Counted from the stretch's first letter, positions 16,086 to 24,283 are shown. The stretch is 64,000 nucleotides of DNA from [Clostridium] scindens (GCF_019597925.1 NZ_CP080442.1:79501-143500); one strand, 5' to 3'. Numbers and translations are program-made. Notes: generated by a model from the sequence alone, not told the origin.

Positions 16086-16919
16086 ATGAAAGAACATAAG
16101 TATGAGGTATTGCTGGCATCCGTTATTGCTGCCCGCGCTACATCATTTATATTTAGCAAAATGATTTTGGAGTACATAGACACGTTTAATCTGCTGGCGA
16201 TACGCTGCTTGCTGGCATTTGCAATTCTGGCAGTGCTGTTTTTTAAAAGATTAAGAGACATGCCGTTTAAAACCGTGATTTCCGGTGTTATTGTGGGGAT
16301 TTTATTCTTCCTTGTCATGAGTGCAGAGCTAACTGCGCTGAAAGAGGCTTCGTCCTCCACGGTTTCGCTTTTGGAAAATTGCGCGATCATCTTCGTACCA
16401 TTGCTAGAGGCAATTCTACTTTGGAGGCTTCCAAGCGGAAGAATCATGATCAGCGCATTGGCGGCGTTTCTTGGCGTGGCCTGCCTCACTTTGGCGCAGG
16501 GCGGACTTACTGGCGGCGTCTTTTGGGGACTGCTGTCAGCGGTACTCTATGCCATTGCTATTATTGTGACGGCAAAAGTATCCCAAGGCTCTGGCGATCC
16601 TCTGTGTATAGGAATCGTACAGGTTGGTACCATGGGCGTTCTTGCCCTTTCCGCATCCTTTCTATTTGAAACTCCCGCACTGCCAGCTGGAAGCAGGCAG
16701 TGGATCATGATAGGAATTCTTGCAGTTGTGTGTACCTGCTTTGGTTTTACATTACAGCCGATGGCTCAAAGCAGAATCTCAGCGGAGCGCGCCGGTATAT
16801 TTTGCGCAATAAGTCCGGCGATAGCAACTTTGCTTGGCGTGGCCGTATTACATGAAAATATTGGGTTCCTGGGGATTGCTGGATTGATTTTGATACTGTC
16901 CAGCATAGTCATTGCATAA
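16086..16919 (+). CDS. EamA/DMT-family transporter
   Basis: A 277-residue membrane protein with about ten hydrophobic segments arranged as two EamA repeats, the usual drug/metabolite transporter layout. The second half of each repeat shows the typical LLENCAIIFVPLLEAILL and IFCAISPAIATLLGVAVL segments with the conserved glutamate. These carriers export metabolites or drugs; the substrate is unknown. It lacks a strong ribosome site (aaaggcattttagg upstream), so its translation may depend on the GNAT gene. A hairpin terminator follows. Confidence 0.88.
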   Translation: MKEHKYEVLLASVIAARATSFIFSKMILEYIDTFNLLAIRCLLAFAILAVLFFKRLRDMPFKTVISGVIVGILFFLVMSAELTALKEASSSTVSLLENCAIIFVPLLEAILLWRLPSGRIMISALAAFLGVACLTLAQGGLTGGVFWGLLSAVLYAIAIIVTAKVSQGSGDPLCIGIVQVGTMGVLALSASFLFETPALPAGSRQWIMIGILAVVCTCFGFTLQPMAQSRISAERAGIFCAISPAIATLLGVAVLHENIGFLGIAGLILILSSIVIA

Positions 16920-16926
16920 AGCATGT

Positions 16927-16960
16927 AAAAATGTCGTAAAGTATGCAATGACATTTTTAT
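16927..16960. terminator. Bidirectional terminator between EamA gene and the minus-strand small gene
   Basis: The stem aaaaatgtc/gacattttt serves both convergent genes. Confidence 0.7.
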
Positions 16961-17271
16961 CTATAGTCGAAGAATATGGTTTTAAAAGGGGCTTTCCCAT
17001 GGCAGATATCCCGCTTGGAATAGTATAGATCAATCTTTAGGGTAGCAGGAGTGCCATTAATAGAATTGTGCTTATCTTCGATATCCCGGATGATTTCATC
17101 TGATTTCCAATATTTATAGACAAGAACTTTTAATTCGGTATCTCTGGTTCCAGGAGTATTAAATGACATGCTGCTAAGTACATGGTAATCAGGGAGATTA
17201 ATGTAGTAATTAACACCATTTAACAGTTGGATTACTAGAAATAAGATAATTAACTTCTTTTTCATGTTCAT
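16957..17271 (-). CDS. Small membrane-anchored or secreted protein of unknown function
   Basis: A 105-residue protein starting MNMKKKLIILFLVIQ. It has a positively charged N-terminus followed by a single hydrophobic segment (residues ~5-20), so it is either secreted or anchored outside. The rest is polar (STRDTELKV-like region, ATLKIDLYYSKRD) with no motif that I recognise. The start is uncertain: ATGs at 17271 and 17265 are both possible and the ribosome site is weak. It is divergent from the XRE gene and shares the operator-like repeats at 17304-17328. Confidence 0.55.
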   Translation of the reverse strand: MNMKKKLIILFLVIQLLNGVNYYINLPDYHVLSSMSFNTPGTRDTELKVLVYKYWKSDEIIRDIEDKHNSINGTPATLKIDLYYSKRDICHGKAPFKTIFFDYR

Positions 17272-17303
17272 ATATCTCGCTTTCAAATTATTTAGAGAGG
17301 ATA

Positions 17304-17328
17304 ACTGTATAGTACCTCACTGTATAGT
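17304..17328. promoter_or_regulatory. Tandem operator-like repeats between divergent genes
   Basis: actgtatagt occurs twice (17304-17313 and 17319-17328) with a 15-bp period; each is an imperfect palindrome. A further related tract, ttactatata, follows. They are likely sites for the adjacent XRE repressor (inference). Confidence 0.5.
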
Positions 17329-17380
17329 GAATTACTATATAAAAATTTATCGAATATACTTTGTGCAGGGAGTGAGGTAT

Positions 17381-17596
17381 ATGGGACATGGTCATTTAGA
17401 GTTAAAGATTGAAGAATTGCTTAAAGAAAAAGGTGTCAGTAAAAATACCATTTGTAAGGAACTGGATATTCCAAGATCGAATTTTAACAGATATTGCAGG
17501 AATGAATTCCAGAGGATGGATGCAAATCTAATCTGTAAGTTATGTGAATATTTCGAATGTGAAGTCGGAGAATTAATAGTGTATGTGAAAGAATAG
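17381..17596 (+). CDS. Cro/C1-type (XRE) HTH transcriptional regulator
   Basis: A 71-residue protein that is almost entirely one HTH_3-type domain: LELKIEELLKEKGVSKN, the recognition region ICKELDIPRSNFNRYC and ANLICKLCEYFECEVGELI. This is the short YozG-like class of phage- or mobile-element-style repressors. The frame is open further upstream, but ATG 17381 follows a gtgagg site and gives the canonical N-terminus. Repeats upstream suggest autoregulation and control of the divergent gene. Confidence 0.85.
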   Translation: MGHGHLELKIEELLKEKGVSKNTICKELDIPRSNFNRYCRNEFQRMDANLICKLCEYFECEVGELIVYVKE

Positions 17597-17598
17597 GA

Positions 17599-17638
17599 GT
17601 CTGCCAGAGAGAGATTTGTGCAGGCTTTTCTTTTTTTG
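17599..17638 (+). terminator. Terminator of the XRE gene
   Basis: The stem gtctgc/gcaggc (one G-U pair) encloses a 15-nt loop and is followed by a T-rich run. Confidence 0.6.
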
Positions 17639-17763
17639 TCATAGACATCTGATTTTTTATGGCTGCGCCATGTTCTGTATGGATTTTATATTATAACGGC
17701 CGGACTTGATATTTGCTATAGTCAAAAAGGAAAAAAGGAGAATCCGGGGAAGCCGGATACAGA

Positions 17764-17990
17764 GCGAAAACCCGCTAACCTTGCGGCTAACGGGTTTCGT
17801 TGTTGTTATAGTTATCTAAAGGAATGAGAGTAAAGTGCGCACCGGGCTATATCCGGTGTTTTACTTTATGAGGGGGGGGGAGATAGTGAGTGTTAATCAA
17901 CTATCTGAATCTAAGTATAAAAGAAAAATATGTCCAAAGTATGTTGAATCTCTAAAAGAAAAAGAAAAATTCTTAAGAAGGACTTAAGAA
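17764..17990 (+). repeat. 230-bp structured element, copy 3 (diverged)
   Basis: This copy keeps all structural parts of copies 1 and 2. They are the first hairpin, the caccgg/ccggtg stem in its outer stem, and the agatagt/actatct palindrome. The promoter is TTAATC (17893-17898), 17 bp, TATAAA (17916-17921). The ttcttaa-N7-ttaagaa hairpin is at 17970-17990. It differs at many unpaired positions, has an expanded G-run (nine Gs at 17872-17880), and has lost the ggag and start codon, so it does not lead into a plus-strand gene. The remaining DNA between 17639 and 17763 holds only a short atccggg/ccggat hairpin just before the element. Confidence 0.85.
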
Positions 17991-18004
17991 CTTGGGAAGA
18001 AAAC

Positions 18005-18355
18005 CTAAACCAGCACGGCTACGGCTTCTTTCTGCCTTAAATGAGCAGTAAGGATATCTAAAAATTCGCTGGATGTAGGCTGCGAGTCAAGAGGACGAAG
18101 GGCAATTTCCTGAAGCAGGCGGCGGTTGCCTCTTTCCCAACAGACTCTAATGACGGTTCTGATATCTCTTTCTACGCTGCTGCTAGTAGTATGATAGTAT
18201 TTTGCAATCTGAGGATATAATAATTTGCTCACGGACAGAAGATAGTCTTCGTCTCTCAAACATAGTTTCACCCCATAGTTCAGATACCGGTATCCACGGT
18301 AGGTTGCGCCGATGCCAAGAGCACGTATAAGACATTCGATTTCTAGTTCGCTCAT
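18005..18355 (-). CDS. Stand-alone Spo0A C-terminal DNA-binding domain protein
   Basis: A 116-residue protein that aligns by eye with the sigma-factor-like DNA-binding domain of Spo0A. Matches are LIRALGIGATYRGYRYL (as in the start of Spo0A-C), LYPQIAKYYHTTSSSVERDIR (the HTH, residues ~55-75) and RVCWERGN. No receiver domain precedes it, so it cannot be controlled by phosphorelay phosphorylation in the usual way. ATG 18355 is chosen for a gaggaaaa site eight bases upstream; an in-frame GTG at 18451 has none. Tandem 0A-box-like sites lie upstream. Confidence 0.82.
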   Translation of the reverse strand: MSELEIECLIRALGIGATYRGYRYLNYGVKLCLRDEDYLLSVSKLLYPQIAKYYHTTSSSVERDIRTVIRVCWERGNRRLLQEIALRPLDSQPTSSEFLDILTAHLRQKEAVAVLV

Positions 18356-18463
18356 GTGATTTTCCTCATCTAATGCCTTACATTGAAAAACAAATATGCT
18401 ATGTGCTTCTATTATATAGGATATTTCTTCGATATGTTGCGACTCGGACACAATAAGTAAGAG

Positions 18464-18480
18464 TTCGACTCATTTCGACA
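18464..18480. promoter_or_regulatory. Tandem 0A-box-like sites upstream of the Spo0A-C gene
   Basis: ttcgact (18464-18470) and ttcgaca (18474-18480) match the 0A-box core TGTCGAA on the opposite strand, exactly or with one mismatch, ten base pairs apart. They lie about 110 bp from the chosen start. Confidence 0.55.
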
Positions 18481-18542
18481 TATCCAAGTTAACAAAAACA
18501 GAAGAATCAACATATAGTATATAAAAAAGAAGGTGGGACATT

Positions 18543-19520
18543 ATGAGCATCCATGGAATAGATGTAAGCAGATTTCAGGGCAGCATAGACTGGGAGGCCG
18601 TAAGAGCGGGCGGAATACAGTTTGCCATGATCCGGGCCGGTTATGGAGAAGGGACCGTGGACCAGGAGTTCAGGAGAAATGCCAGCCAGTGCAATCAGGC
18701 TGGGCTGCCGTTCGGAGTGTACTGGTTTTCCTATGCGTATACGCCGGAAATGGCCAGGCAGGAGGCGGAATTCTGCATTAATGCCATATCCGGATACGAG
18801 GTACAGTATCCGGTCTGCTTTGACTTTGAATATGCATCGGTAGACTATGCGGAAAATCAAGGCGTAAATGTGACAAAGGAACTGGCCACTTCTCTGGTAG
18901 ATGCATTCTGTCAGAGAGTTGAGGAGTTGGGATATTTTGCCATGTATTACAGCAACCTGGATTTTCTTAACCGGATGTTCGACGCTTCCTTAAGAAGCAA
19001 GTATGCGCTCTGGTACGCGCAGTATGCTGCAGAGCCAGCTGTCAGCGGAATGGCTATTTGGCAGTATAGTGACACTGGGCGAGTAAATGGCATATCTGGG
19101 AACGTTGACCAGGATATTGCCTATTATGATCTGGCAAATGTAATATCCAGGGCTGGACTGAATCGGCTAAGAGGCGAGGTATCTACGCCGGATTCCGCGA
19201 CGCCGGAACCCAATGACGTGATTACCTATATCGTTAAGCCTGGGGATACCTTAAGCGGGATAGCGCTTAGGTTTGGAACGACATATCAGGAGATTGCCGC
19301 GTACAACAACATTTCTAATCCCAATCTAATCTATGCGGGACAGCGTCTGCTGATCCCACTGGGATATAATCCGCAAAAAGTGCGCTATTACACCATTCAG
19401 CCAGGGGATACCTTAAGCGGAATTGCCCTTAAGTTTGGAACGACCGTGGCGCAGCTGCAGCGCCTGAACGGCATTCGCAATCCCAACCTGATCTATGCGG
19501 GAACTACGATCAGAGTATGA
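18543..19520 (+). CDS. GH25 lysozyme with two C-terminal LysM domains
   Basis: A muramidase that cleaves the beta-1,4 bond of peptidoglycan. The GH25 domain (residues ~1-205) shows GIDVSRFQGSIDWE with the N-terminal aspartate, and CFDFEYA with the acidic catalytic pair, then AIWQYSDTGRVNGI and NVDQDIAYYD. After a short PD-rich linker come two LysM repeats (YIVKPGDTLSGIALRFG, YTIQPGDTLSGIALKFG), each ending in NPNLIYAG. There is no signal peptide, so release may need lysis or an unusual route, or it may act in sporulating mother cells (inference). It has its own terminator. Confidence 0.93.
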   Translation: MSIHGIDVSRFQGSIDWEAVRAGGIQFAMIRAGYGEGTVDQEFRRNASQCNQAGLPFGVYWFSYAYTPEMARQEAEFCINAISGYEVQYPVCFDFEYASVDYAENQGVNVTKELATSLVDAFCQRVEELGYFAMYYSNLDFLNRMFDASLRSKYALWYAQYAAEPAVSGMAIWQYSDTGRVNGISGNVDQDIAYYDLANVISRAGLNRLRGEVSTPDSATPEPNDVITYIVKPGDTLSGIALRFGTTYQEIAAYNNISNPNLIYAGQRLLIPLGYNPQKVRYYTIQPGDTLSGIALKFGTTVAQLQRLNGIRNPNLIYAGTTIRV

Positions 19521-19538
19521 GAGGAAGAAGAGAAAATT

Positions 19539-19577
19539 GGCCTGGAATCCAGATACTGGAAGCCGGGCCTTTTTTTC
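19539..19577 (+). terminator. Terminator of the GH25 gene
   Basis: An imperfect 14-bp stem (ggcctggaatccag / ctggaagccgggcc) with a 3-nt loop and eight Us. Confidence 0.85.
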
Positions 19578-19655
19578 ATAATATCTTAAGAAAATTCCCA
19601 GATTGCTCTTAAAAAATCCCTGCTATTCTTGTATAGTATAAGGGAGGTGATGAAA

Positions 19656-20351
19656 ATGTCTAAAATATTAGTATGTGATGATGATAAGGAAATCGTAGAG
19701 GCCATCGATATATATCTGTCCCAGGAAGGGTATGAAGTATTAAAGGCATATGATGGGGAAGAAGCACTGAAGGTATTGGGCAAGGAGAAGATAGACCTTC
19801 TGGTAATCGACGTCATGATGCCAAAACTGGACGGGATCAGAGCCACCCTTAAGATCCGGGAAGCCAACAATATGCCAATCATTATTCTTTCGGCAAAATC
19901 CGAAGACGCAGATAAGATCCTTGGCCTTAACGTAGGTGCGGACGATTATGTGACGAAGCCTTTCAATCCATTGGAACTGGTTGCAAGAGTCAAGTCGCAG
20001 CTTCGGCGTTATACGCAGCTTGGCAGTACTGCGAATCATAAAAATGAAGCGGTCTATGAAGTTGGAGGCCTGTCGATCAACGATGACTTAAAGGAAGTAA
20101 CGGTGGATGGAGAGCCAGTGAAGCTTACGCCGATCGAATATAATATTCTGCTACTGCTGGTAAAAAATCAAGGGAAAGTATTCTCTATAGACCAGATCTA
20201 TGAAAGTATATGGAATGAGGACGCCATTGGCGTAGATAATACGGTGGCGGTACATATCAGGCATATACGTGAAAAAATAGAGATCAATCCAAAAGAGCCC
20301 CGTTATCTGAAGGTAGTATGGGGAGTCGGATATAAGGTGGAGAAGCTTTAG
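19656..20351 (+). CDS. OmpR/PhoB-family response regulator
   Basis: A 231-residue response regulator. The receiver has the acidic pocket CDDDKE, the phosphoacceptor aspartate in LLVIDVMMPKLDG and the lysine in VTKPFNPLEL. The C-terminal winged helix has VKLTPIEYNILLLL and the end motif VVWGVGYKVE. ATG 19656 follows a strong ggaggtg site. Two similar tracts (cttaagaaaattccc and cttaaaaaatccc, 23 bp apart, 19585-19620) lie just upstream and could be its own binding sites. It pairs with the next gene. Confidence 0.93.
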   Translation: MSKILVCDDDKEIVEAIDIYLSQEGYEVLKAYDGEEALKVLGKEKIDLLVIDVMMPKLDGIRATLKIREANNMPIIILSAKSEDADKILGLNVGADDYVTKPFNPLELVARVKSQLRRYTQLGSTANHKNEAVYEVGGLSINDDLKEVTVDGEPVKLTPIEYNILLLLVKNQGKVFSIDQIYESIWNEDAIGVDNTVAVHIRHIREKIEINPKEPRYLKVVWGVGYKVEKL

Positions 20352-20363
20352 AAGGGAGTTTAT

Positions 20364-23039
20364 ATGAAGCAACAATGGTACAAATCAAATGTTGCAAAGG
20401 GGATATTGATCGTAGCCCAGCACATATTGCTGGTCATAATCGTAACCAGTTTTATGTGGATGATGTCCTATCCGGCCCTTAGAGGAGAACTATTTGTGGG
20501 AAAGCCGGCAAAGAAATACGAGGACACCGTAAGTTTTGGCAACCAATTATTGACAATCAGCCATGACGTAGCAAACGGCATCAAGCTGCGCAAGATGTTT
20601 GAGACGGATGGCAGCTATGATCCGCAAAGGATCGTGGACATTGAGGAATATTATAAAAATAGGGAGATCAATAATAAAAACAGCAGCGGCCTGGCGTATG
20701 ATCTGCAGGATTTATACAGCTGGGGGGAGGAATGGTATGACAAAGGAGAAATCAGCTATCAATCCGATGCCGAGATAGCATTTGCCTCCCAGGAGGTGCC
20801 ATCCGATGATAATATCATCGTTTGCAAGCGGTCTAATGATACGTATCATTATTACTATTATAGCGAATTTAGAAATCTGATAGACAGTGGACAGTTAAGA
20901 TTCGTTATCAGCAATGAAAATGAAGGGATGTCCGGGGAAGAAATTCTGGATGAACTGCATAATGGAAGCCGCTATGAAGGAGAAAATCAGGGGCAGCAGT
21001 TTAAGGGGCTGCAAGACGCAGAAGGAAAGATTGAATTTATAGACTGCTGGAGTTATGACGGAACCTGGGTGGAGGAAAGATATTCGCCAATCGGCGAGAA
21101 GAGCATCATAGATCTTGCAAATAATAATCCACAGTGGAACGGAAGGCTGAACGAAGCCTTTGAAATGCTGCATCAGACTGTAGATTCGATATTCGGCGAT
21201 ATAACGACCTATAAAGATCTGGATGAATCCTATCAGGAAGGCGATACAAATCTGGCTTACATGTATGTGGATGAGGATACAGAGCAGATCTATACCAACC
21301 GTAAGGAGTATGAGGACTACTCCATGGTGGAAGAGAACCTTAAGAAGATTCGCGGAATGGGGAAATATACAATTGTAAGACCCAAACTGGCGGACTTTGA
21401 GTCAAATCTTAAGGACACCGATGCGACGCAGTGGAGGGACATGATCAAGTATCCTGCGGAAGGAAAGAATTTTATTTATGCAGTTGGAGTAGACACTGCT
21501 TACCCAATCCAGGATGATTTCCATGCAGAGAATCTTATGTATGAAAAATATGGATCTAACGCTAGAAGCATAGCAATCCCGGGAGTCCTTGCCGCCATAT
21601 TGTTTGTTGCCTTCATGGTGTGGCTTACGAGCATCGCGGGAAGGCGGATGCGGGATGAGGAACTGCATCTGAACTGGTTTGATCATATTAAGACGGAACT
21701 GGCAGCAGTGATCATAGCGCTGCTTTGGGGAATTCCCCTGATGCTCGTTTATGTCGGAATCCCTGTCTCGTCGCTTCGTTCATACAATGATAGCGAGACG
21801 CTGATCTATCAGGTTGGTTATGTATACAACGCTCTGCCATATGTCCTGGCTGGAGGAGTCGTGGCAGCATATACCTGCGGCATGTTCCTGATCGGATATC
21901 TTAGCCTGGTTCGCCGGATTAAGGCAAAGGAACTCTGGTCCAACAGCGTGCTGAGATGGCTTTGCGGATTTATAGGACAGTTATTCAGGAATCTTCATAC
22001 AACATGGAAGGTTATATTGCTGTTTGGCTTGTTTGCGGTAATCCATTGGATTGCCTATATCAGTATGGGAAGTAGTATCTGGCTTTTCCTGGCCCTGGCG
22101 GTGGAAGCTGTGGCATTTGTGTTCCTGATCCGGCAGGCAATTGGCAGGCAGAGGATTAAGAAGGGAATTGAGAAGATATCCGGCGGAGAGGTGGATTACA
22201 AGATCCCGATATATGGCCTGGGAAATGAGCAGAGCGATATCGCGCAGCGCGTCAACTCTATCGGAGAAGGATTGGACGCGGCACTTGAGGAAAGCATGAA
22301 GAGCGAGCGCCTCAAGACGGACTTGATCACGAATGTATCCCATGATATCAAGACGCCGCTTACTTCTATCATTAATTATGTAGAACTTCTGAAGCAGGAG
22401 AATTTTGAAGATCCGAAGATTCAGAGATATCTGGAAGTGCTGGAGGCTAAGTCCCAGAGGCTTAAGACCCTGACAGAGGATGTGGTAGAGGCATCCAAAG
22501 TAAGTTCTGGCAATATCACGCTGGAATATATGAATATTAATCTCGTGGAGATGATCCAGCAGACCAGCGGCGAGTTTGAGGAGAAGTTTAAAGCCCGCAA
22601 CCTTAAGGAAGTCTTGACGCTGCCGGAGCAAGAAGCAATCATCAGAGCGGATGGACGCCGAATGTGGCGCGTGCTTGAGAATATCTACAACAACGCGGCC
22701 AAGTATGCGATGGAAGGAACCCGCATTTACGCGGATCTGGAAGTCAGAGACTTATCAGCGGTATTCAATCTGAAGAATGTATCGGAACAGCAGCTGAACA
22801 TTACGGCAGATGAACTGACTGAGCGGTTTATACGCGGCGATATCTCCAGAAGTACGGAAGGAAGTGGTCTGGGCCTGTCCATTGCCAAGACTCTCACACA
22901 GATGCAGGGAGGAAAATTCGACCTGTATGTGGATGGAGACCTGTTCAGAGTAACGATCACATTCCCCATCGTATTGGCAAAGGCGGATAACGATCCGGCA
23001 GAAGACGGACGGACAAATGACGGACAGACAGAAGCATAA
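20364..23039 (+). CDS. Large membrane sensor histidine kinase
   Basis: An 891-residue kinase, much larger than typical. TM1 is at residues ~13-35, followed by a ~355-residue extracytoplasmic domain without a motif that I know, then five clustered TM segments (~396-595). The HisKA domain carries NVSHDIKTPLTSI with the phosphoaccepting histidine. The ATPase has VLENIYNNAAKYAM (N box) and GSGLGLSIAKTL (G2). The tail is acidic and Asp-rich. The stimulus is unknown; the polytopic block resembles transporter-like sensors. It follows its regulator by 12 nt. Confidence 0.92.
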   Translation: MKQQWYKSNVAKGILIVAQHILLVIIVTSFMWMMSYPALRGELFVGKPAKKYEDTVSFGNQLLTISHDVANGIKLRKMFETDGSYDPQRIVDIEEYYKNREINNKNSSGLAYDLQDLYSWGEEWYDKGEISYQSDAEIAFASQEVPSDDNIIVCKRSNDTYHYYYYSEFRNLIDSGQLRFVISNENEGMSGEEILDELHNGSRYEGENQGQQFKGLQDAEGKIEFIDCWSYDGTWVEERYSPIGEKSIIDLANNNPQWNGRLNEAFEMLHQTVDSIFGDITTYKDLDESYQEGDTNLAYMYVDEDTEQIYTNRKEYEDYSMVEENLKKIRGMGKYTIVRPKLADFESNLKDTDATQWRDMIKYPAEGKNFIYAVGVDTAYPIQDDFHAENLMYEKYGSNARSIAIPGVLAAILFVAFMVWLTSIAGRRMRDEELHLNWFDHIKTELAAVIIALLWGIPLMLVYVGIPVSSLRSYNDSETLIYQVGYVYNALPYVLAGGVVAAYTCGMFLIGYLSLVRRIKAKELWSNSVLRWLCGFIGQLFRNLHTTWKVILLFGLFAVIHWIAYISMGSSIWLFLALAVEAVAFVFLIRQAIGRQRIKKGIEKISGGEVDYKIPIYGLGNEQSDIAQRVNSIGEGLDAALEESMKSERLKTDLITNVSHDIKTPLTSIINYVELLKQENFEDPKIQRYLEVLEAKSQRLKTLTEDVVEASKVSSGNITLEYMNINLVEMIQQTSGEFEEKFKARNLKEVLTLPEQEAIIRADGRRMWRVLENIYNNAAKYAMEGTRIYADLEVRDLSAVFNLKNVSEQQLNITADELTERFIRGDISRSTEGSGLGLSIAKTLTQMQGGKFDLYVDGDLFRVTITFPIVLAKADNDPAEDGRTNDGQTEA

Positions 23040-23060
23040 TGCTGCAAATGCGTAAATATG

Positions 23061-23089
23061 GACGCGGCACTTTTCAAAAGTGCTGCGTC
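23061..23089. repeat. Palindrome after the kinase gene
   Basis: gacgcggcactttt pairs with aaaagtgctgcgtc around one base, with a single G-U pair. No U-tract follows. The sequence resembles the palindrome at 743-775 in arm ends and core (cactttt/aaaagtg). Confidence 0.7.
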
Positions 23090-23093
23090 CTAC

Positions 23094-23122
23094 TTGCGCT
23101 TATTGGAAAAAAACATTACAAT
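23094..23122 (+). promoter_or_regulatory. Promoter giving a near-leaderless transcript
   Basis: TTGCGC, 17-bp spacer, TACAAT (23117-23122). The predicted start lies near 23129, within a few bases of the ATG at 23132. Confidence 0.5.
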
Positions 23123-23131
23123 AATAATATT

Positions 23132-24283
23132 ATGGATGAATTAAGAAAATTATTACAGGAAAATCTAAATATAGAGTTTATCTCAGCAGTTCTGAGCAAT
23201 CCACGGCAAAAGGAGGAGGCATCCAAGATCAAGGTGCGTCCTTTGCTTAAGAAGGAGCAGCTGGTGTTCCAGCTGGAGATATTCCGGAACAATCAGGCGT
23301 TTCATAAGAACGCTGATCCCGGGGAAGCCTGCCAGCTTCTGCTTGGCTACATGGAAAATATGCGCCAGATGCAGATGGAGACGAAGAAATATGCTTATAC
23401 GGTGCTGGTAAGCAAGAAAGGCAAGGTAACGGTGAAGAGGAAGGCTGCAAAAGGTACGCCGGCCAGTGTGGATCTAAGCCATAACCGGAAGAAGCAGTAC
23501 ATTCTGGAAGAGGGCGTGCCAGTACCATTTCTTCAGGATTTGGGAGTGATGACGCCGGAAGGCCGGATCGTCCATGCAAGATTCGACAAGTTCCGCCAGA
23601 TCAATCGTTTCCTTGAGTTTATCGAGGATATCCTTCCTGCCCTTGATAAGGGCCGGGAACTTACGATCCTGGATTTTGGCTGCGGGAAGTCCTACCTGAC
23701 ATTTGCCATGTATTATTATCTACATGAGAGGAAGGGCTATGATATACGGATTATCGGCCTGGACTTAAAAAAGGATGTCATCCGTCACTGCAATGAGCTG
23801 GGCAGGAAATATGGCTATGACAAGCTGACATTTTTAGAAGGCGATATTGCAGACTATGAAGGCGTCAGGAAGGTGGATATGGTGGTCACTCTGCACGCCT
23901 GCGACACGGCTACGGACTTCGCCCTGGCAAAAGCCATTGGCTGGGATGCGAAGGTGATCCTGTCTGTTCCCTGCTGTCAGCATGAACTGAACCGGCAGAT
24001 GGAGAACGAGACTTTGAAGCCTATCCTTGGATATGGGCTGATCAAGGAGCGCATGGCAGCGCTGGTGACGGATGCGCTTCGGGCCCAGTATCTGGAGCGC
24101 GAAGGATATGATACCCAGATATTGGAATTCATCGATATGGAGCATACGCCTAAGAATATCCTGATACGTGCGGTCAAGACCGGGAAAAAAGGGGAGAATC
24201 AGGATGCGATCCGCCAGTGCGAGGAGTATCTTCATGTGGAGCCGATGCTTGGAAGGCTGCTGGATCATAAAGGGGAATTATAG
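23132..24283 (+). CDS. SAM-dependent methyltransferase (Methyltransf_32-like)
   Basis: A 383-residue protein. The N-terminal ~170 residues are family-specific (KIKVRPLLKKEQLVFQ, YTVLVSKKGKVTV). The catalytic part has motif I ILDFGCGKSYLTFAMYY, IIGLDLKKDVI, FLEGDIADY, and the hallmark LHACDTATDFALA followed by SVPCCQHELN. This class is related to GSTCD/METTL25-type proteins; substrates are mostly uncharacterised, RNA being a candidate. The frame is open upstream, but ATG 23132 starts the conserved region. No ribosome site precedes it and a promoter sits immediately upstream. It abuts the next gene with no gap. Confidence 0.8.
   Translation: MDELRKLLQENLNIEFISAVLSNPRQKEEASKIKVRPLLKKEQLVFQLEIFRNNQAFHKNADPGEACQLLLGYMENMRQMQMETKKYAYTVLVSKKGKVTVKRKAAKGTPASVDLSHNRKKQYILEEGVPVPFLQDLGVMTPEGRIVHARFDKFRQINRFLEFIEDILPALDKGRELTILDFGCGKSYLTFAMYYYLHERKGYDIRIIGLDLKKDVIRHCNELGRKYGYDKLTFLEGDIADYEGVRKVDMVVTLHACDTATDFALAKAIGWDAKVILSVPCCQHELNRQMENETLKPILGYGLIKERMAALVTDALRAQYLEREGYDTQILEFIDMEHTPKNILIRAVKTGKKGENQDAIRQCEEYLHVEPMLGRLLDHKGEL

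Noticed and set aside
13526..17990. The 230-bp copies as CRISPR repeats, integron attC sites, a retron RNA or IS ends
   Set aside because: Only three copies with kilobase spacing rule out CRISPR. No integrase, reverse transcriptase or transposase gene is present, and the internal promoter plus RBS does not fit attC or msr-msd.
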